64,000 nucleotides of DNA from Bacteroides sp. M10 (GCF_014334015.1 NZ_CP060488.1:2004501-2068500), one strand, 5' to 3'; positions 20,210 to 28,186 are shown, counted from the stretch's first letter. Numbers and translations are program-made. The notes: generated from the sequence alone by a model not told the origin.

Positions 20210-20336
20210 AGACGCTACATGTAGTGGGAAACATTACATGAGCAGAGGGCAAAAGAGCCCACTAGGGTACTTCGCAGTAGCCTTTGTAAATACATCTCAC
20301 CTAAATATTGTTTACATACTATTTCGTCACACGTTT

Positions 20337-21311
20337 TTAAGACTCCAGTTCGGAGTTGTTCAGGCGTATAATCCATCCGTTAACTTGCATTCTTGGGCAT
20401 ATCTGCGGAATTCCGGTATCTGATGGCTGGATAAAGAACAAAAGCGTATATGAGTCCTGACGGTCGAGATACTCCTGGTCACTCATTTCACCTATATCAT
20501 TGTAGATTTTGGATAACAACAGATATTGAGTGAGTGGGAGACGAAGAATGTTCTGGCCGCTTGGTATATGTTTGATCGATAAGGTTGTCTGATCTCCTTT
20601 CATGATACGTAATGTATTTAATCTCGCATGGATGACCGGAGTTTGCTCGGACATTACAGCCACTTCCTTCTGGTATGGAAGATAGTAGACTGGAGTTGTA
20701 CCGACCGGTGTGTTTGTGTAGTCTATTATTCCGTTGGCAGATTCCAGCGTAAAGGAAAAGTCCTCTTGGCTTAGAGGGGCATTTGCTTCATCTTGAAGAA
20801 TGCATGAGAAATAATTAGTATCTTTCACTAAATTGGCGGTAATAACCTGATATTTTTGACTAATAGTAATATTTTCAAGGCTACTGTAAAAGAGTGCATT
20901 CAGTTTCTTGTTCGGCTGATTCTTATTATCGCATGCCAGTGATATATTCAGGGACCTTCGTTCCGTTTGTCCAGCTTTGAGATTAGGGAGCTGGTACATG
21001 TGGTTGGATGTCCCTCCCCATATAAGCAAACGATAAGTTCCTTCGGGAAACGGTACTCTTACCATACAGTAGCCTTGATGTAATGTAATGCTGTCTACGT
21101 CCACTCGATCCACATATTTATCATCCTTGTCGAAAGCAAGGATGGTAATGTCGCTTACTTGTGTGGAGGCAGCGTCCACATCTAGTATATTATAGGTATA
21201 CGAGATTTTCAGCCAAGTCCCGGAAGGGCAGTCTGACAAGTCGTCGTTCACCCAGTTGCAGGATGAGAACAAGGCGATGGCACTGATAATATAGAGTAAA
21301 AATGGACGCAT
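20337..21311 (-). CDS. FimB/Mfa2 family fimbrial anchor lipoprotein
   Basis: A 324-residue lipoprotein. The signal ends in SAIALFSSC with Cys at about residue 18. The family hallmark CPSGTWLKISYTYN follows, as in Mfa2/FimB proteins. Two transthyretin-like beta-sandwich domains are expected, with repeated strands such as ITILAFDKDDKYV and FPEGTYRLLIWGG. Mfa2 in Porphyromonas anchors the fimbria in the outer membrane and limits its length; I infer the same here. It is the last gene of the operon, 31 bases after the major subunit. No accessory tip subunit gene follows. Confidence 0.85.
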   Translation of the reverse strand: MRPFLLYIISAIALFSSCNWVNDDLSDCPSGTWLKISYTYNILDVDAASTQVSDITILAFDKDDKYVDRVDVDSITLHQGYCMVRVPFPEGTYRLLIWGGTSNHMYQLPNLKAGQTERRSLNISLACDNKNQPNKKLNALFYSSLENITISQKYQVITANLVKDTNYFSCILQDEANAPLSQEDFSFTLESANGIIDYTNTPVGTTPVYYLPYQKEVAVMSEQTPVIHARLNTLRIMKGDQTTLSIKHIPSGQNILRLPLTQYLLLSKIYNDIGEMSDQEYLDRQDSYTLLFFIQPSDTGIPQICPRMQVNGWIIRLNNSELES

Positions 21312-21342
21312 TTATAATAAATTTAGTTCGGGTGGCCAATAC

Positions 21343-22836
21343 TTATTCAAGTTCTACATCTTGATTACGTACGGCCCACGGAAAAACATTGAAATTGATG
21401 TCTAGTTCGGCTTTATATTCATCCGGCTGATCCGGGTCGATGAAAGGTTCGCCGCTACCGAGTCCTGCAATTTTGTTGACTGACAATCTGTATATATTGT
21501 TGCGTACGATACCGAATTCCATGACACCCATTTCCGGAGAATTATTATCAAGGTGTTTGATCCAGTAATTGTAATAACAAGAGTAGTTTTCCGTTTTCTT
21601 GAAACGTTTGATACTATATCGAGCTAGCTCTTCTGTTGTCGAGTTGTCAGTGACATCGTCGGGCAAATTATTAAGGACTAGTTTACGGATTGCATCTACG
21701 CTGGTATAAAAGTTGTAATTGAAGTAGAACATATTAGTCGGCCAGTTGGACTGATTGCTAACTACATCGCCATTTTCATTGAAAACGCGGTCGGGGGCAA
21801 TATCCATGTTGGCTTTGAACATAACTCCCGTGCTGTATGCATTCAGTTGGGCGTCAAGGAACATACAGTTTTCCAGGCAGTAGATATGTGACCAACTGTT
21901 AGCTTGAGCCATGCCTGCCCAGTTGCCGTCGTTGATATCCAACTGTACTAGAGCTTGTGCAAAGAAACCGTCGGCGTTTGTAAAGTCCCCGGCGTTCTCC
22001 ACTGTTTTCTTGAAGAAATAAGGATCGATAACATAACCATTGTTGTCGTTGATATCACCGAAGTTTTCATCAGTATATGAATCTGGTTCCTGAAAACTGC
22101 TCAGTACTGCTGTATGGCGGAAAGTATAAAACTGGGTTGCCAAGTTCAACATTCTGAAATTGTTCAGTTTGATTGTACAGTAGGTCTTTCCGGATGGGTC
22201 TGTTAGTGGGAAAGTTTCTTGTGTTTGAGTCAGTTCAACTTTGGCAACCACGCGTTCAAGACCGATGGATACACTAGTCACTTTATCGGAGTCTGTAGGT
22301 TTCTTCACTTCAACGTTCAGATTGGCAGCTCCACGATTGGTCATAACGAAACCGTTTTCGGGTACACTTGGAATTTTTCCTGCACTGTAAGTAACGGCAT
22401 CAACTGCATTCAGAAAAGCCTCTTGTGTGCTGATATTTCCTGTGATTGCTTTTCCGTTAGCTATGGCAAAGATGTTATAAGTTCCCGGATTTACAGTGAT
22501 TTTATCGGCGGTGTACTGTATGTTTTGACCGCTCGTAACTGTCCGGTTGATGTTCTTCAGTTCCTGCTGATCTTTGAGCGTTTTTGTGGTCGCGTCAAAT
22601 AGATAAACAGTGAGACTCTTTACCGCATATTCTTCTTTCGAACCTTCGGTGGTAACGCCGGACGATTCGGCACTTCGACTGGTGGCAACGTTTGGAATCT
22701 CGAAGAACAAGGCGAGATTGCCATTTGACTCTGAATGAGTATCATCGGCGATGACAACATCTGCATCATTGATGCAACTGTACTGTGTGACTGCTGCGAA
22801 TAAAAGCAGTGACATTAATTTACTGAATCTTTTCAT
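21343..22836 (-). CDS. Mfa1 family major fimbrial subunit
   Basis: A 497-residue exported protein with a lipoprotein signal (AVTQYSC, Cys near 21). The N-terminal domain shows the fimbrillin pattern of EEYAVKSLTVYLFDATTKTL, then FAIANGK. A long C-terminal domain follows, ending in an acidic PDQPDEYKAELDINF stretch and the NVFPWAVRNQDVEL terminal strand. In the Mfa1/FimA class, lipid-anchored precursors are cut by a gingipain-like or other protease at an Arg in the first domain and polymerise by strand exchange. Candidate Arg are in TSRSAE (about 54) and DQQELKNINR. It is the structural pilin of this operon. Confidence 0.85.
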   Translation of the reverse strand: MKRFSKLMSLLLFAAVTQYSCINDADVVIADDTHSESNGNLALFFEIPNVATSRSAESSGVTTEGSKEEYAVKSLTVYLFDATTKTLKDQQELKNINRTVTSGQNIQYTADKITVNPGTYNIFAIANGKAITGNISTQEAFLNAVDAVTYSAGKIPSVPENGFVMTNRGAANLNVEVKKPTDSDKVTSVSIGLERVVAKVELTQTQETFPLTDPSGKTYCTIKLNNFRMLNLATQFYTFRHTAVLSSFQEPDSYTDENFGDINDNNGYVIDPYFFKKTVENAGDFTNADGFFAQALVQLDINDGNWAGMAQANSWSHIYCLENCMFLDAQLNAYSTGVMFKANMDIAPDRVFNENGDVVSNQSNWPTNMFYFNYNFYTSVDAIRKLVLNNLPDDVTDNSTTEELARYSIKRFKKTENYSCYYNYWIKHLDNNSPEMGVMEFGIVRNNIYRLSVNKIAGLGSGEPFIDPDQPDEYKAELDINFNVFPWAVRNQDVELE

Positions 22837-22860
22837 TTTACATTTGGTTTTAATGAGTGT

Positions 22861-24276
22861 TTATTTTAGTGCACGGACTAATTGCAGATTATTATCCGCT
22901 TGTGATAGTCCTGCTTTTTGAGCTTGTCTGAATAAGTGCTCTGCTTCCTCATAGTTGTTTTTAAGAAAGCATAGAACTCCTTTTGCTAATATTGTTTCCG
23001 GTACTTCCGGAGCTTTTTCCAAATAAGTGGCAGCTGTTTGGACGTCTCTTTGCATCAAGGCTATGCAGGCGGCATTCAGGTTGGCTGTGGGATTATCGGG
23101 AAATAGTTGTACGGCAGTCATGAAAATCTGATTATAAGTTTCGCTTCCAGGTGTACTGGCAAGTGCGAGACGAAACATTTCTTCAAGACTCAGATTTTTA
23201 GGGTTTGTAGTAAAGACTTTCCGAGATTCTGCAAGAGTAAACGGGCGTACACGATACTCAATAGTGTAGTCGGAATGTCTAAGTAGAGTAAACCAATGCT
23301 TCAGGACAAAATCGTAGAATGCAGGGAAGTGCTTTTTTAACTTTTTCTCCTTGCTGTCGGGGTGAATGTCGCTTGTTATGGTTTTTATTATCGCTTCTTT
23401 CTCTTGAAAAGTCGTATCACAGAGAAGAGCTTCAAATCCTTCCCAATCTTCGGGAGTATAGTCTGTCTGGATATGCGCTCCGTCGAATGCATATAGCTGA
23501 TTTACATACTCTTTCACAGATTGAGTACGTTCACGGGCCAACTTCTCATTGAGTCGGTAAGGTCCGTCGGGTGAAGCGTAGCCGTGAATGCTGATGTGTG
23601 TGATGGTAACGTTGGTGTCATTTTTAATGGTGTTGATTGTTTCAATAATTTTATTCAGTTCTACTGTATTGTTGCTGTACGTTTCGTATATAGCAGTCAC
23701 ATTGACAGGAAAATCAATAAACGCGCACCCTTTTTCTTCTCTGATTTTCGAGGTTTCCACTTGGGGAGTCAAGAATACGAGTTGTGGAATAGGGGTTGGC
23801 TGTGGGTGTAAACGGGCGATACAAGTGAAATTTTCTTCACTCGGAATCCCACAGCCACAGCTTTTCTCAACGAGTGAGAGAGTGGCATGATTCATCCAAC
23901 TATCGAAAGGTACAGATTGCAGATAATGCATTGTCTGCCGACTTCCGTTTTTTCTTTGCAATGCTTTGACTTCTTTTTCCTTCTTGCCGGCTTCGCGCAA
24001 AAATATGATGTGTTGTTTTCGGCTGTTGATATAGATAGCTGGTAATTCCAACCGGTGTTCCAGACTGTCACTGACAACAGGTACCAATGTCATTGATTCA
24101 TTGGGCAGGAAGTCACGGGTGATTTCTATTTCAATAGAAACCAGTAATTCTTTCCCGGCCTTGTGCAGGCTGGAGGAAGTGGCTCGAACAGTGCCATCAT
24201 CTCCTGCTACAGGTGTCTGTGCCTGAAGAAAAAGAGATAAGATGGTTGCAATGATAAAAGTTCCTCCTGTTTTCAT
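22861..24276 (-). CDS. DUF3868 fimbrial assembly protein with OmpA-like and TPR regions
   Basis: A 471-residue exported protein from the ATG at 24276. The reading frame opens at 24321, but that segment lacks a signal. The signal peptide ends in FLQAQ. DUF3868 covers about 20-160, with the FDSWMNHATLSL motif shared with its paralogue at 25110. An OmpA-like peptidoglycan-binding region lies at about 195-290, with ISIHGYASPDGP and NEKLARERTQSVKEYV. The C-terminus (about 365-471) has TPR-like helices: FPDNPTANLNAACIALMQRD. It probably tethers the outer membrane fimbrial machinery to the wall. It is translated just before the major subunit gene, 24 bases apart. Confidence 0.82.
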   Translation of the reverse strand: MKTGGTFIIATILSLFLQAQTPVAGDDGTVRATSSSLHKAGKELLVSIEIEITRDFLPNESMTLVPVVSDSLEHRLELPAIYINSRKQHIIFLREAGKKEKEVKALQRKNGSRQTMHYLQSVPFDSWMNHATLSLVEKSCGCGIPSEENFTCIARLHPQPTPIPQLVFLTPQVETSKIREEKGCAFIDFPVNVTAIYETYSNNTVELNKIIETINTIKNDTNVTITHISIHGYASPDGPYRLNEKLARERTQSVKEYVNQLYAFDGAHIQTDYTPEDWEGFEALLCDTTFQEKEAIIKTITSDIHPDSKEKKLKKHFPAFYDFVLKHWFTLLRHSDYTIEYRVRPFTLAESRKVFTTNPKNLSLEEMFRLALASTPGSETYNQIFMTAVQLFPDNPTANLNAACIALMQRDVQTAATYLEKAPEVPETILAKGVLCFLKNNYEEAEHLFRQAQKAGLSQADNNLQLVRALK

Positions 24277-24324
24277 AATTTTATAACTAAATGACTCCTT
24301 ATCTGTAACAAAAGCAATCATAAC

Positions 24325-24516
24325 TCACCATGGATAAATTCGTGAGATGATTCCTTGCTGTTGCAATGCTTTCAATATCTTTATGTCCTTTATTGATCTG
24401 CTGATGCCTCCATGCCCTAGATAATATACTCTCCATGGGGTAGAACGGCATTGACGTGCTATTCGTATGTAGATACTTCTTCTTCTGGAGAACCAGACTT
24501 TCCATAAACTTTTCAT
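24325..24516 (-). CDS. Possible small basic protein in the fimbrial operon
   Basis: A 63-residue frame begins 11 bases after the DUF3575 gene stop and fills a 200-base space that is otherwise empty in a tightly packed operon. It is Arg-rich, with RRRSIYIRIARQC and LGHGGISRSIKDIK. I do not recognise it, and an overlapping frame (24299-24505) of similar length exists. The spacing favours a real gene; the composition does not decide it. Confidence 0.25.
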   Translation of the reverse strand: MKSLWKVWFSRRRSIYIRIARQCRSTPWRVYYLGHGGISRSIKDIKILKALQQQGIISRIYPW

Positions 24517-24527
24517 CCTGTTTTATT

Positions 24528-25097
24528 TTAAAATAGATAAACTAAACTTATTGAAGCCTTACTAGGCCCTATGTAATGATAATCACCTTTGTCTCGTAAT
24601 CCGGCGCATTTCTTGACGCAGTTGTACTGCTTGTAGCGGATAAAATCGTATCCTACTCCCAGACTTGTTTCTATATTCCAATGATTATCCAGCATCCAGT
24701 GATATCCGGCACTGATACCTCCACCTGCCAGCCATCCTTCATATCTGTATTTTTTCAACCCGGCGAATATACCGAAAGGCAGTTTTTTCCCTCCGATATT
24801 GAATTGTGCCCCATTGAGGTAAGCACCCCAGAAAAAGCCGTTAAACTTCTGGCAAGTCCAGTATTTATATTCTGGCTGTATCAGCCAATAGCGGTTCACA
24901 TATTTCTCTTCCCGTTTCCATGGTCGCAGACTGCCGGTCAGTTCAACTGTGCTTTTATTTCCTATGGCATAGGAAACTCCGGCTTCGAAAGCCCCATCTA
25001 TTGCCGGAAGCGTATTCACGCTGACTGCTACTTTCTGTGAGCGACAGTGGAGCCAACCAACTGATAAGAACAGGAATAAGAATAAGAAATATTTCAT
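24528..25097 (-). CDS. DUF3575 family outer membrane protein, second copy
   Basis: A 189-residue exported protein. The signal peptide is followed by SVNTLPAIDGAFEAGVSYAI. The family strands RPWKREEKYVNRYWLIQPEYKYWT and GAYLNGAQFNIGG and the terminal KASISLVYLF resemble a small eight-strand barrel. It pairs with a DUF3868 gene, as does the first copy at 26167. In this family the pair always accompanies Mfa-type fimbrillins, so a role in subunit export or anchoring is inferred. It starts 12 bases after the upstream DUF3868 gene. Confidence 0.82.
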   Translation of the reverse strand: MKYFLFLFLFLSVGWLHCRSQKVAVSVNTLPAIDGAFEAGVSYAIGNKSTVELTGSLRPWKREEKYVNRYWLIQPEYKYWTCQKFNGFFWGAYLNGAQFNIGGKKLPFGIFAGLKKYRYEGWLAGGGISAGYHWMLDNHWNIETSLGVGYDFIRYKQYNCVKKCAGLRDKGDYHYIGPSKASISLVYLF

Positions 25098-25109
25098 TGT
25101 GTCTGTTCG

Positions 25110-26141
25110 TTAAGGACGTTTATTATTTTCAAAAAATACATTCAGATTGTAAGAAGCCTCTTCGGAACCTTCTGTCTTAGCAGCCTTTAACATGCGAATG
25201 CCTTCGTATGTGTTTCCAGTCATCAGCTCATATACACCCCGGCAATTCTTATAAGCAAGGCTGTCATGAGGAGCCATCGATAAAAACTTGCTTATTGATT
25301 GAGTGTCTCCTTGTTCGATGGCAGCAGCGGCAGCGTTTAGGTTGGCGATGGGGTGTACAGGATACAGTTTGACACTGATGTTAATAATTTGGTAAAACTT
25401 AGCTTTGTTATCTGCATACGACAGAGCTACGGTATAGAGTTCGCGGAGCGACAACATTTGTGGATTGACGTCAGCCATAATCTTAGCCTCTTCAAGATTA
25501 AAATTCAACTCTTTCTGATTTCGTATATCTACATCATCCGTAGCCGGGGAAACATACGAACCTTTATATTTCATTTTTGTGGTTGTCGTATCAGTTGGCG
25601 ACGTGTTTTCTGCTGTTGATGTAACCTCGTCCGGATTCTTTTGGGAGGATGGGAGTGCAGCAGGTTGAGATGTAATGAGTAAAGTATCTTTCAACGCTTG
25701 TTCACCTTCAGGACGGATGATTGTTCTCCGAAGGAGGAGAGTTGCATGGTTCATCCAATCTTCTGCGGGCAATGAAGTCCGGTAAGCGATGGTGCGGGAA
25801 TGACTTTCGTCGATACCGGCAACGAGGTAGGTTGCGTCCTCTTCCTTATGCTCGCTTTTTTTTCGTAATATCTGGTTACGCAGATATAATTTCTGTTTTT
25901 GTTTGCCGTTCAATAAGATGGAAGGTAGTAAGATTTTTCTTTCCTGTCCGGTTAAGACGGGCGTTAGTCTGACGGCATTTTTAGACTCCATATTTTCTAT
26001 CTCTACCGATACATCCATGGAGAGTAGTAATGAATCTGCCCGCACTCCGAGAAAGTGTGGAGTAATATCCAGTTTAATGTTTTGTGCCGGGAGTAGATTG
26101 CATATCAATAAGCTGAAAAATATGAATGCTTTCGTTTTCAT
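25110..26141 (-). CDS. DUF3868 fimbrial protein without the OmpA-like region
   Basis: A 343-residue exported protein with signal MKTKAFIFFSLLICNLLPAQ. DUF3868 spans about 20-155 and includes PAEDWMNHATLLLRRTI. A Ser/Thr/Pro-rich linker at about 160-195 stands where the paralogue at 22861 has its OmpA-like domain. A TPR-like tail follows (YPVHPIANLNAAAAAIEQGD, about 265-340), aligned with the same part of the paralogue. This is a paralogue that lost or never had the wall-binding domain. It lies 25 bases after the first DUF3575 gene. Confidence 0.8.
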   Translation of the reverse strand: MKTKAFIFFSLLICNLLPAQNIKLDITPHFLGVRADSLLLSMDVSVEIENMESKNAVRLTPVLTGQERKILLPSILLNGKQKQKLYLRNQILRKKSEHKEEDATYLVAGIDESHSRTIAYRTSLPAEDWMNHATLLLRRTIIRPEGEQALKDTLLITSQPAALPSSQKNPDEVTSTAENTSPTDTTTTKMKYKGSYVSPATDDVDIRNQKELNFNLEEAKIMADVNPQMLSLRELYTVALSYADNKAKFYQIINISVKLYPVHPIANLNAAAAAIEQGDTQSISKFLSMAPHDSLAYKNCRGVYELMTGNTYEGIRMLKAAKTEGSEEASYNLNVFFENNKRP

Positions 26142-26166
26142 TTTATGTGGTTATTATTAGGTTGAT

Positions 26167-26838
26167 TTATCGGATGAAATATATAATTGATATCCCTGCT
26201 TGTGTAGGTCCCCAGTAGTTGCAGCTTGATTTTTCCAATAGGGCTGCACCTTCAGACTGTCCGTAGCGTTTATAGTTAAGGTGTGCATATCCGAGTGAGA
26301 TTCCTGCTTCCAGATTCCATTGAGGGCTGATTATCCATTGATAACCGTAGGAAATGCCGAAACCTGCCAGATTGCCTTGATATCTGTTGTGAGCAATCTG
26401 CCTGTTCTCAATACCCAGCATTTTCCCATCGCTGAATCCCCAGGGGAGCATTCCTCCAAAATTGAACAAAGCATAGTGTAGCTGAAAGCCGATAAAACTT
26501 CCTGTGAATGCTTCATTAAACCATTTACGGTATTCTGGCTGCAACAGGAAATGCTTCATCTTTTTGTTCCCTCCGAAGTTCCAGGGGTTGTAATTGAGGG
26601 AAAGGCTGATGGTATGCGTATCGTCACATCGCACTTCTCCTCCCATATTGAGAGTAGTGGTTAGATCGTAAAGCAGATTGCTTTTAATGGCTATATTTTG
26701 TCCGCAAAGGTTCGAAGCAGGCAGAATACATGCAACAAAGGCAATGATAGCTAGCCCATGTTTAATGTTTGCCGCATGTCTCCACCTGTTGCTGGCAGCA
26801 GACCTTTCATTTTTGCTGATATTGGGTTTGTGTGTCAT
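26167..26838 (-). CDS. DUF3575 family outer membrane protein, first gene of the fimbrial operon
   Basis: A 223-residue protein with an unusually long basic lead (about 28 residues) before its signal core GLAIIAFVACILPASNLCG. The barrel-like part has NLLYDLTTTLNMGGEV, NPWNFGG, LLQPEYRKWFNE, and a terminal TQAGISIIYFIR strand. It is the first gene after the invertible promoter segment; the left inverted repeat ends 23 bases upstream of its ATG. Its family is restricted to Bacteroidota fimbrial and related loci. An internal start is possible, but no Met lies close to the signal core. Confidence 0.8.
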   Translation of the reverse strand: MTHKPNISKNERSAASNRWRHAANIKHGLAIIAFVACILPASNLCGQNIAIKSNLLYDLTTTLNMGGEVRCDDTHTISLSLNYNPWNFGGNKKMKHFLLQPEYRKWFNEAFTGSFIGFQLHYALFNFGGMLPWGFSDGKMLGIENRQIAHNRYQGNLAGFGISYGYQWIISPQWNLEAGISLGYAHLNYKRYGQSEGAALLEKSSCNYWGPTQAGISIIYFIR

Positions 26839-26861
26839 AATTATTTGTTTATGTGTATCTG

Positions 26862-26880
26862 TTACTTCTTAGGTAACGGA
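26862..26880. repeat. Left inverted repeat of the invertible promoter
   Basis: TTACTTCTTAGGTAACGGA, the exact reverse complement of 27132-27150. With the preceding G it contains GTTAC-TTCTTAG-GTAAC, two 5-base arms around a 7-base centre, as expected of a tyrosine recombinase crossover site. Confidence 0.88.
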
Positions 26881-26911
26881 ACTCCTGTTTAATGACAGGA
26901 ACACATGGGGG

Positions 26912-26937
26912 AAAAGTAAAAAAGACGGTGGTCTTTT
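26912..26937 (-). terminator. Weak terminator-like hairpin inside the invertible segment
   Basis: On the minus strand AAAAGAC pairs with GTCTTTT over a CACC loop and runs into TTTTTTTACTTTT. The stem is short and AT-rich. In the present orientation it would face transcripts entering from the recombinase gene. Confidence 0.35.
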
Positions 26938-27085
26938 ATTGATATATGTCTCTGGAAGCTTTCGGACAGAAAAAAGTGGTCCGATGATTGGCAATAGATA
27001 GTTGGAACATGAACTAAAAGTGATTCGTGTTCTCATATCTTATTTTATTCTTCGAAAGAAGTTGAATAAAATAATGTATAATTAA

Positions 27086-27118
27086 TTTGGAATGTAATAC
27101 TCTTTTTATATATCTTTG
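27086..27118 (+). promoter_or_regulatory. Promoter inside the invertible segment, facing away from the fimbriae
   Basis: TTTG at 27086-27089 and TATCTTTG at 27111-27118 are 21 bases apart, a good Bacteroides promoter. After inversion they map to 26923-26926 and 26894-26901 on the minus strand, reading into the fimbrial operon. Confidence 0.75.
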
Positions 27119-27131
27119 TGCAGTATTTATA

Positions 27132-27150
27132 TCCGTTACCTAAGAAGTAA
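27132..27150. repeat. Right inverted repeat of the invertible promoter
   Basis: TCCGTTACCTAAGAAGTAA, exact reverse complement of 26862-26880. The outer arm differs by one base (GTAAT instead of GTAAC), so the two sites are not fully symmetrical. Confidence 0.88.
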
Positions 27151-27188
27151 TGGATAAGGCAGATTGCTGATAGATAGTTGTTTATGTA

Positions 27189-28148
27189 TTATTGATGACT
27201 TGTGTTGTAAGATTCTACGTAAAAACAATTCAATTGATTGGCTTCTGTTCTTTTCTTCAAACCAAAACCTTTCAGATAAGTTTGCGTGGTTTTTATAGAT
27301 TTATGTCCTAGTGATTCACTGATCATTTCAATAGGGATTCCCTGGTATTTGGCATTTGTTGCCCAAGAATGCCGAATGGTATATGAACTGACAGGTGATT
27401 TTAGGTTTAGTTCTCTTGACAGGCTTTTTAATTGATTGTTGAATCGGCGGAGGGCTGACTGATATTCCTTATATATGCCTTCTTCTTTTCGTCTCTTATC
27501 TCCTCTCATTATATTAAATAGGTAGTCTGGGCAATCTTCTCTCGGTGGATTGCTGTTACGCAGCCTGTTTATCTCTTTCTTGGAGGTGTCCAGGATTTCA
27601 AGACTCATTGGTGTGCCTGTTTTTATACGATTGTATCTAAGGATTCCGTCTTCCAATGCCGATTTCTCTAAATGTGCGAAATCAGAGAACGGCATACCGC
27701 AGAATTGGAACATCAACCGTGCGATAGCTTGCGTACGGATTAAGTGTTGGGATTGAGGGGCTTTGTAGAGAAGTGTATGCAGTTCGCTGACCGGGAGCGC
27801 CTTTTTCTGTCGTACATCTACGCCAGTGTATACGTCACGAAACAGTCGGGGGATAAAGCGGGCTACCCCTGCTTCTACACCACGATTATAGATGCTGCGC
27901 AACATACGCATATAGGTCGAAACAGTGTTTGGCTTCAACCCATGTTCGTGGAGGTGCTGTCCGTATCGTCTCAAACTATCGCGAGTGATCTGCCCGAAAG
28001 TTATGCTGGGAGTACCACAGAACCTTGTGAATGACAGAATTGCATTCTTATACACATGTGCTGTCGAATAACGACCTTCTTCCTGTAAATTCCGGATGTA
28101 TGCTTTGGCGCATCCGGTAAATCCGTTTTTATTACTTTTTCGTTTCAT
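27189..28148 (-). CDS. Tyrosine recombinase, predicted DNA invertase for the fimbrial promoter
   Basis: A 319-residue recombinase. A SAM-like N-terminal DNA-binding domain (about 10-95) precedes the catalytic domain (about 115-300). The nucleophile is Tyr291 in GHKSIKTTQTYL, with His282; Arg259 is in SSYTIRHSWATNA, where the usual HxxR His is replaced, as I recall for Bacteroides Tsr-type enzymes. The first catalytic Arg, expected in an RGMxFxD motif, is Cys150 (FCGMPFSDFAHL), encoded TGC, one transition from the Arg codon CGC. Lys176 sits in YNRIKTG. Its stop codon is 39 bases from the right inverted repeat. Activity is in doubt if Arg is essential here, although some invertase subfamilies may carry Cys natively. 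Confidence 0.9.
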   Translation of the reverse strand: MKRKSNKNGFTGCAKAYIRNLQEEGRYSTAHVYKNAILSFTRFCGTPSITFGQITRDSLRRYGQHLHEHGLKPNTVSTYMRMLRSIYNRGVEAGVARFIPRLFRDVYTGVDVRQKKALPVSELHTLLYKAPQSQHLIRTQAIARLMFQFCGMPFSDFAHLEKSALEDGILRYNRIKTGTPMSLEILDTSKKEINRLRNSNPPREDCPDYLFNIMRGDKRRKEEGIYKEYQSALRRFNNQLKSLSRELNLKSPVSSYTIRHSWATNAKYQGIPIEMISESLGHKSIKTTQTYLKGFGLKKRTEANQLNCFYVESYNTSHQ

Positions 28149-28186
28149 AAGCTTGTTTATCTTTACTTGTTATTCAGGGACTATAA

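Larger units (their letters stand above)
19901..20336. other. Gap after the fimbrial operon with several predicted hairpins
   Basis: No convincing gene. Reading the minus strand from the fimbrial stop at 20337, I see a TACT-GCGA-AGTA hairpin (about 20267-20278), a GGGC/GCCC hairpin (about 20249-20262), a bulged GCTCATGTA/TACATGTAGC hairpin (about 20213-20242), a 12-base-pair hairpin (20172-20209) and the terminator at 20106-20147. The rest, 19901-20100, is AT-rich with a short CCAGT/ACTGG hairpin near 20015-20033. Confidence 0.45.
26862..27150. other. Predicted invertible promoter segment controlling the fimbrial operon
   Basis: Two perfect 19-base inverted repeats enclose 251 bases with no gene. 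The segment lies between the fimbrial operon and a tyrosine recombinase gene. Its only TAnnTTTG box is on the plus strand, pointing away from the fimbriae; no CAAAnnTA exists in it. Inversion would place the promoter 56 bases ahead of the fimbrial start codon. The sequence given is therefore the OFF orientation. Confidence 0.82.

Noticed and set aside
27001..27188. Attachment site of an integrated element next to the tyrosine recombinase
   Set aside because: No tRNA end, no second att copy and no phage or conjugative genes; the repeats are inverted, as for promoter inversion, not direct.
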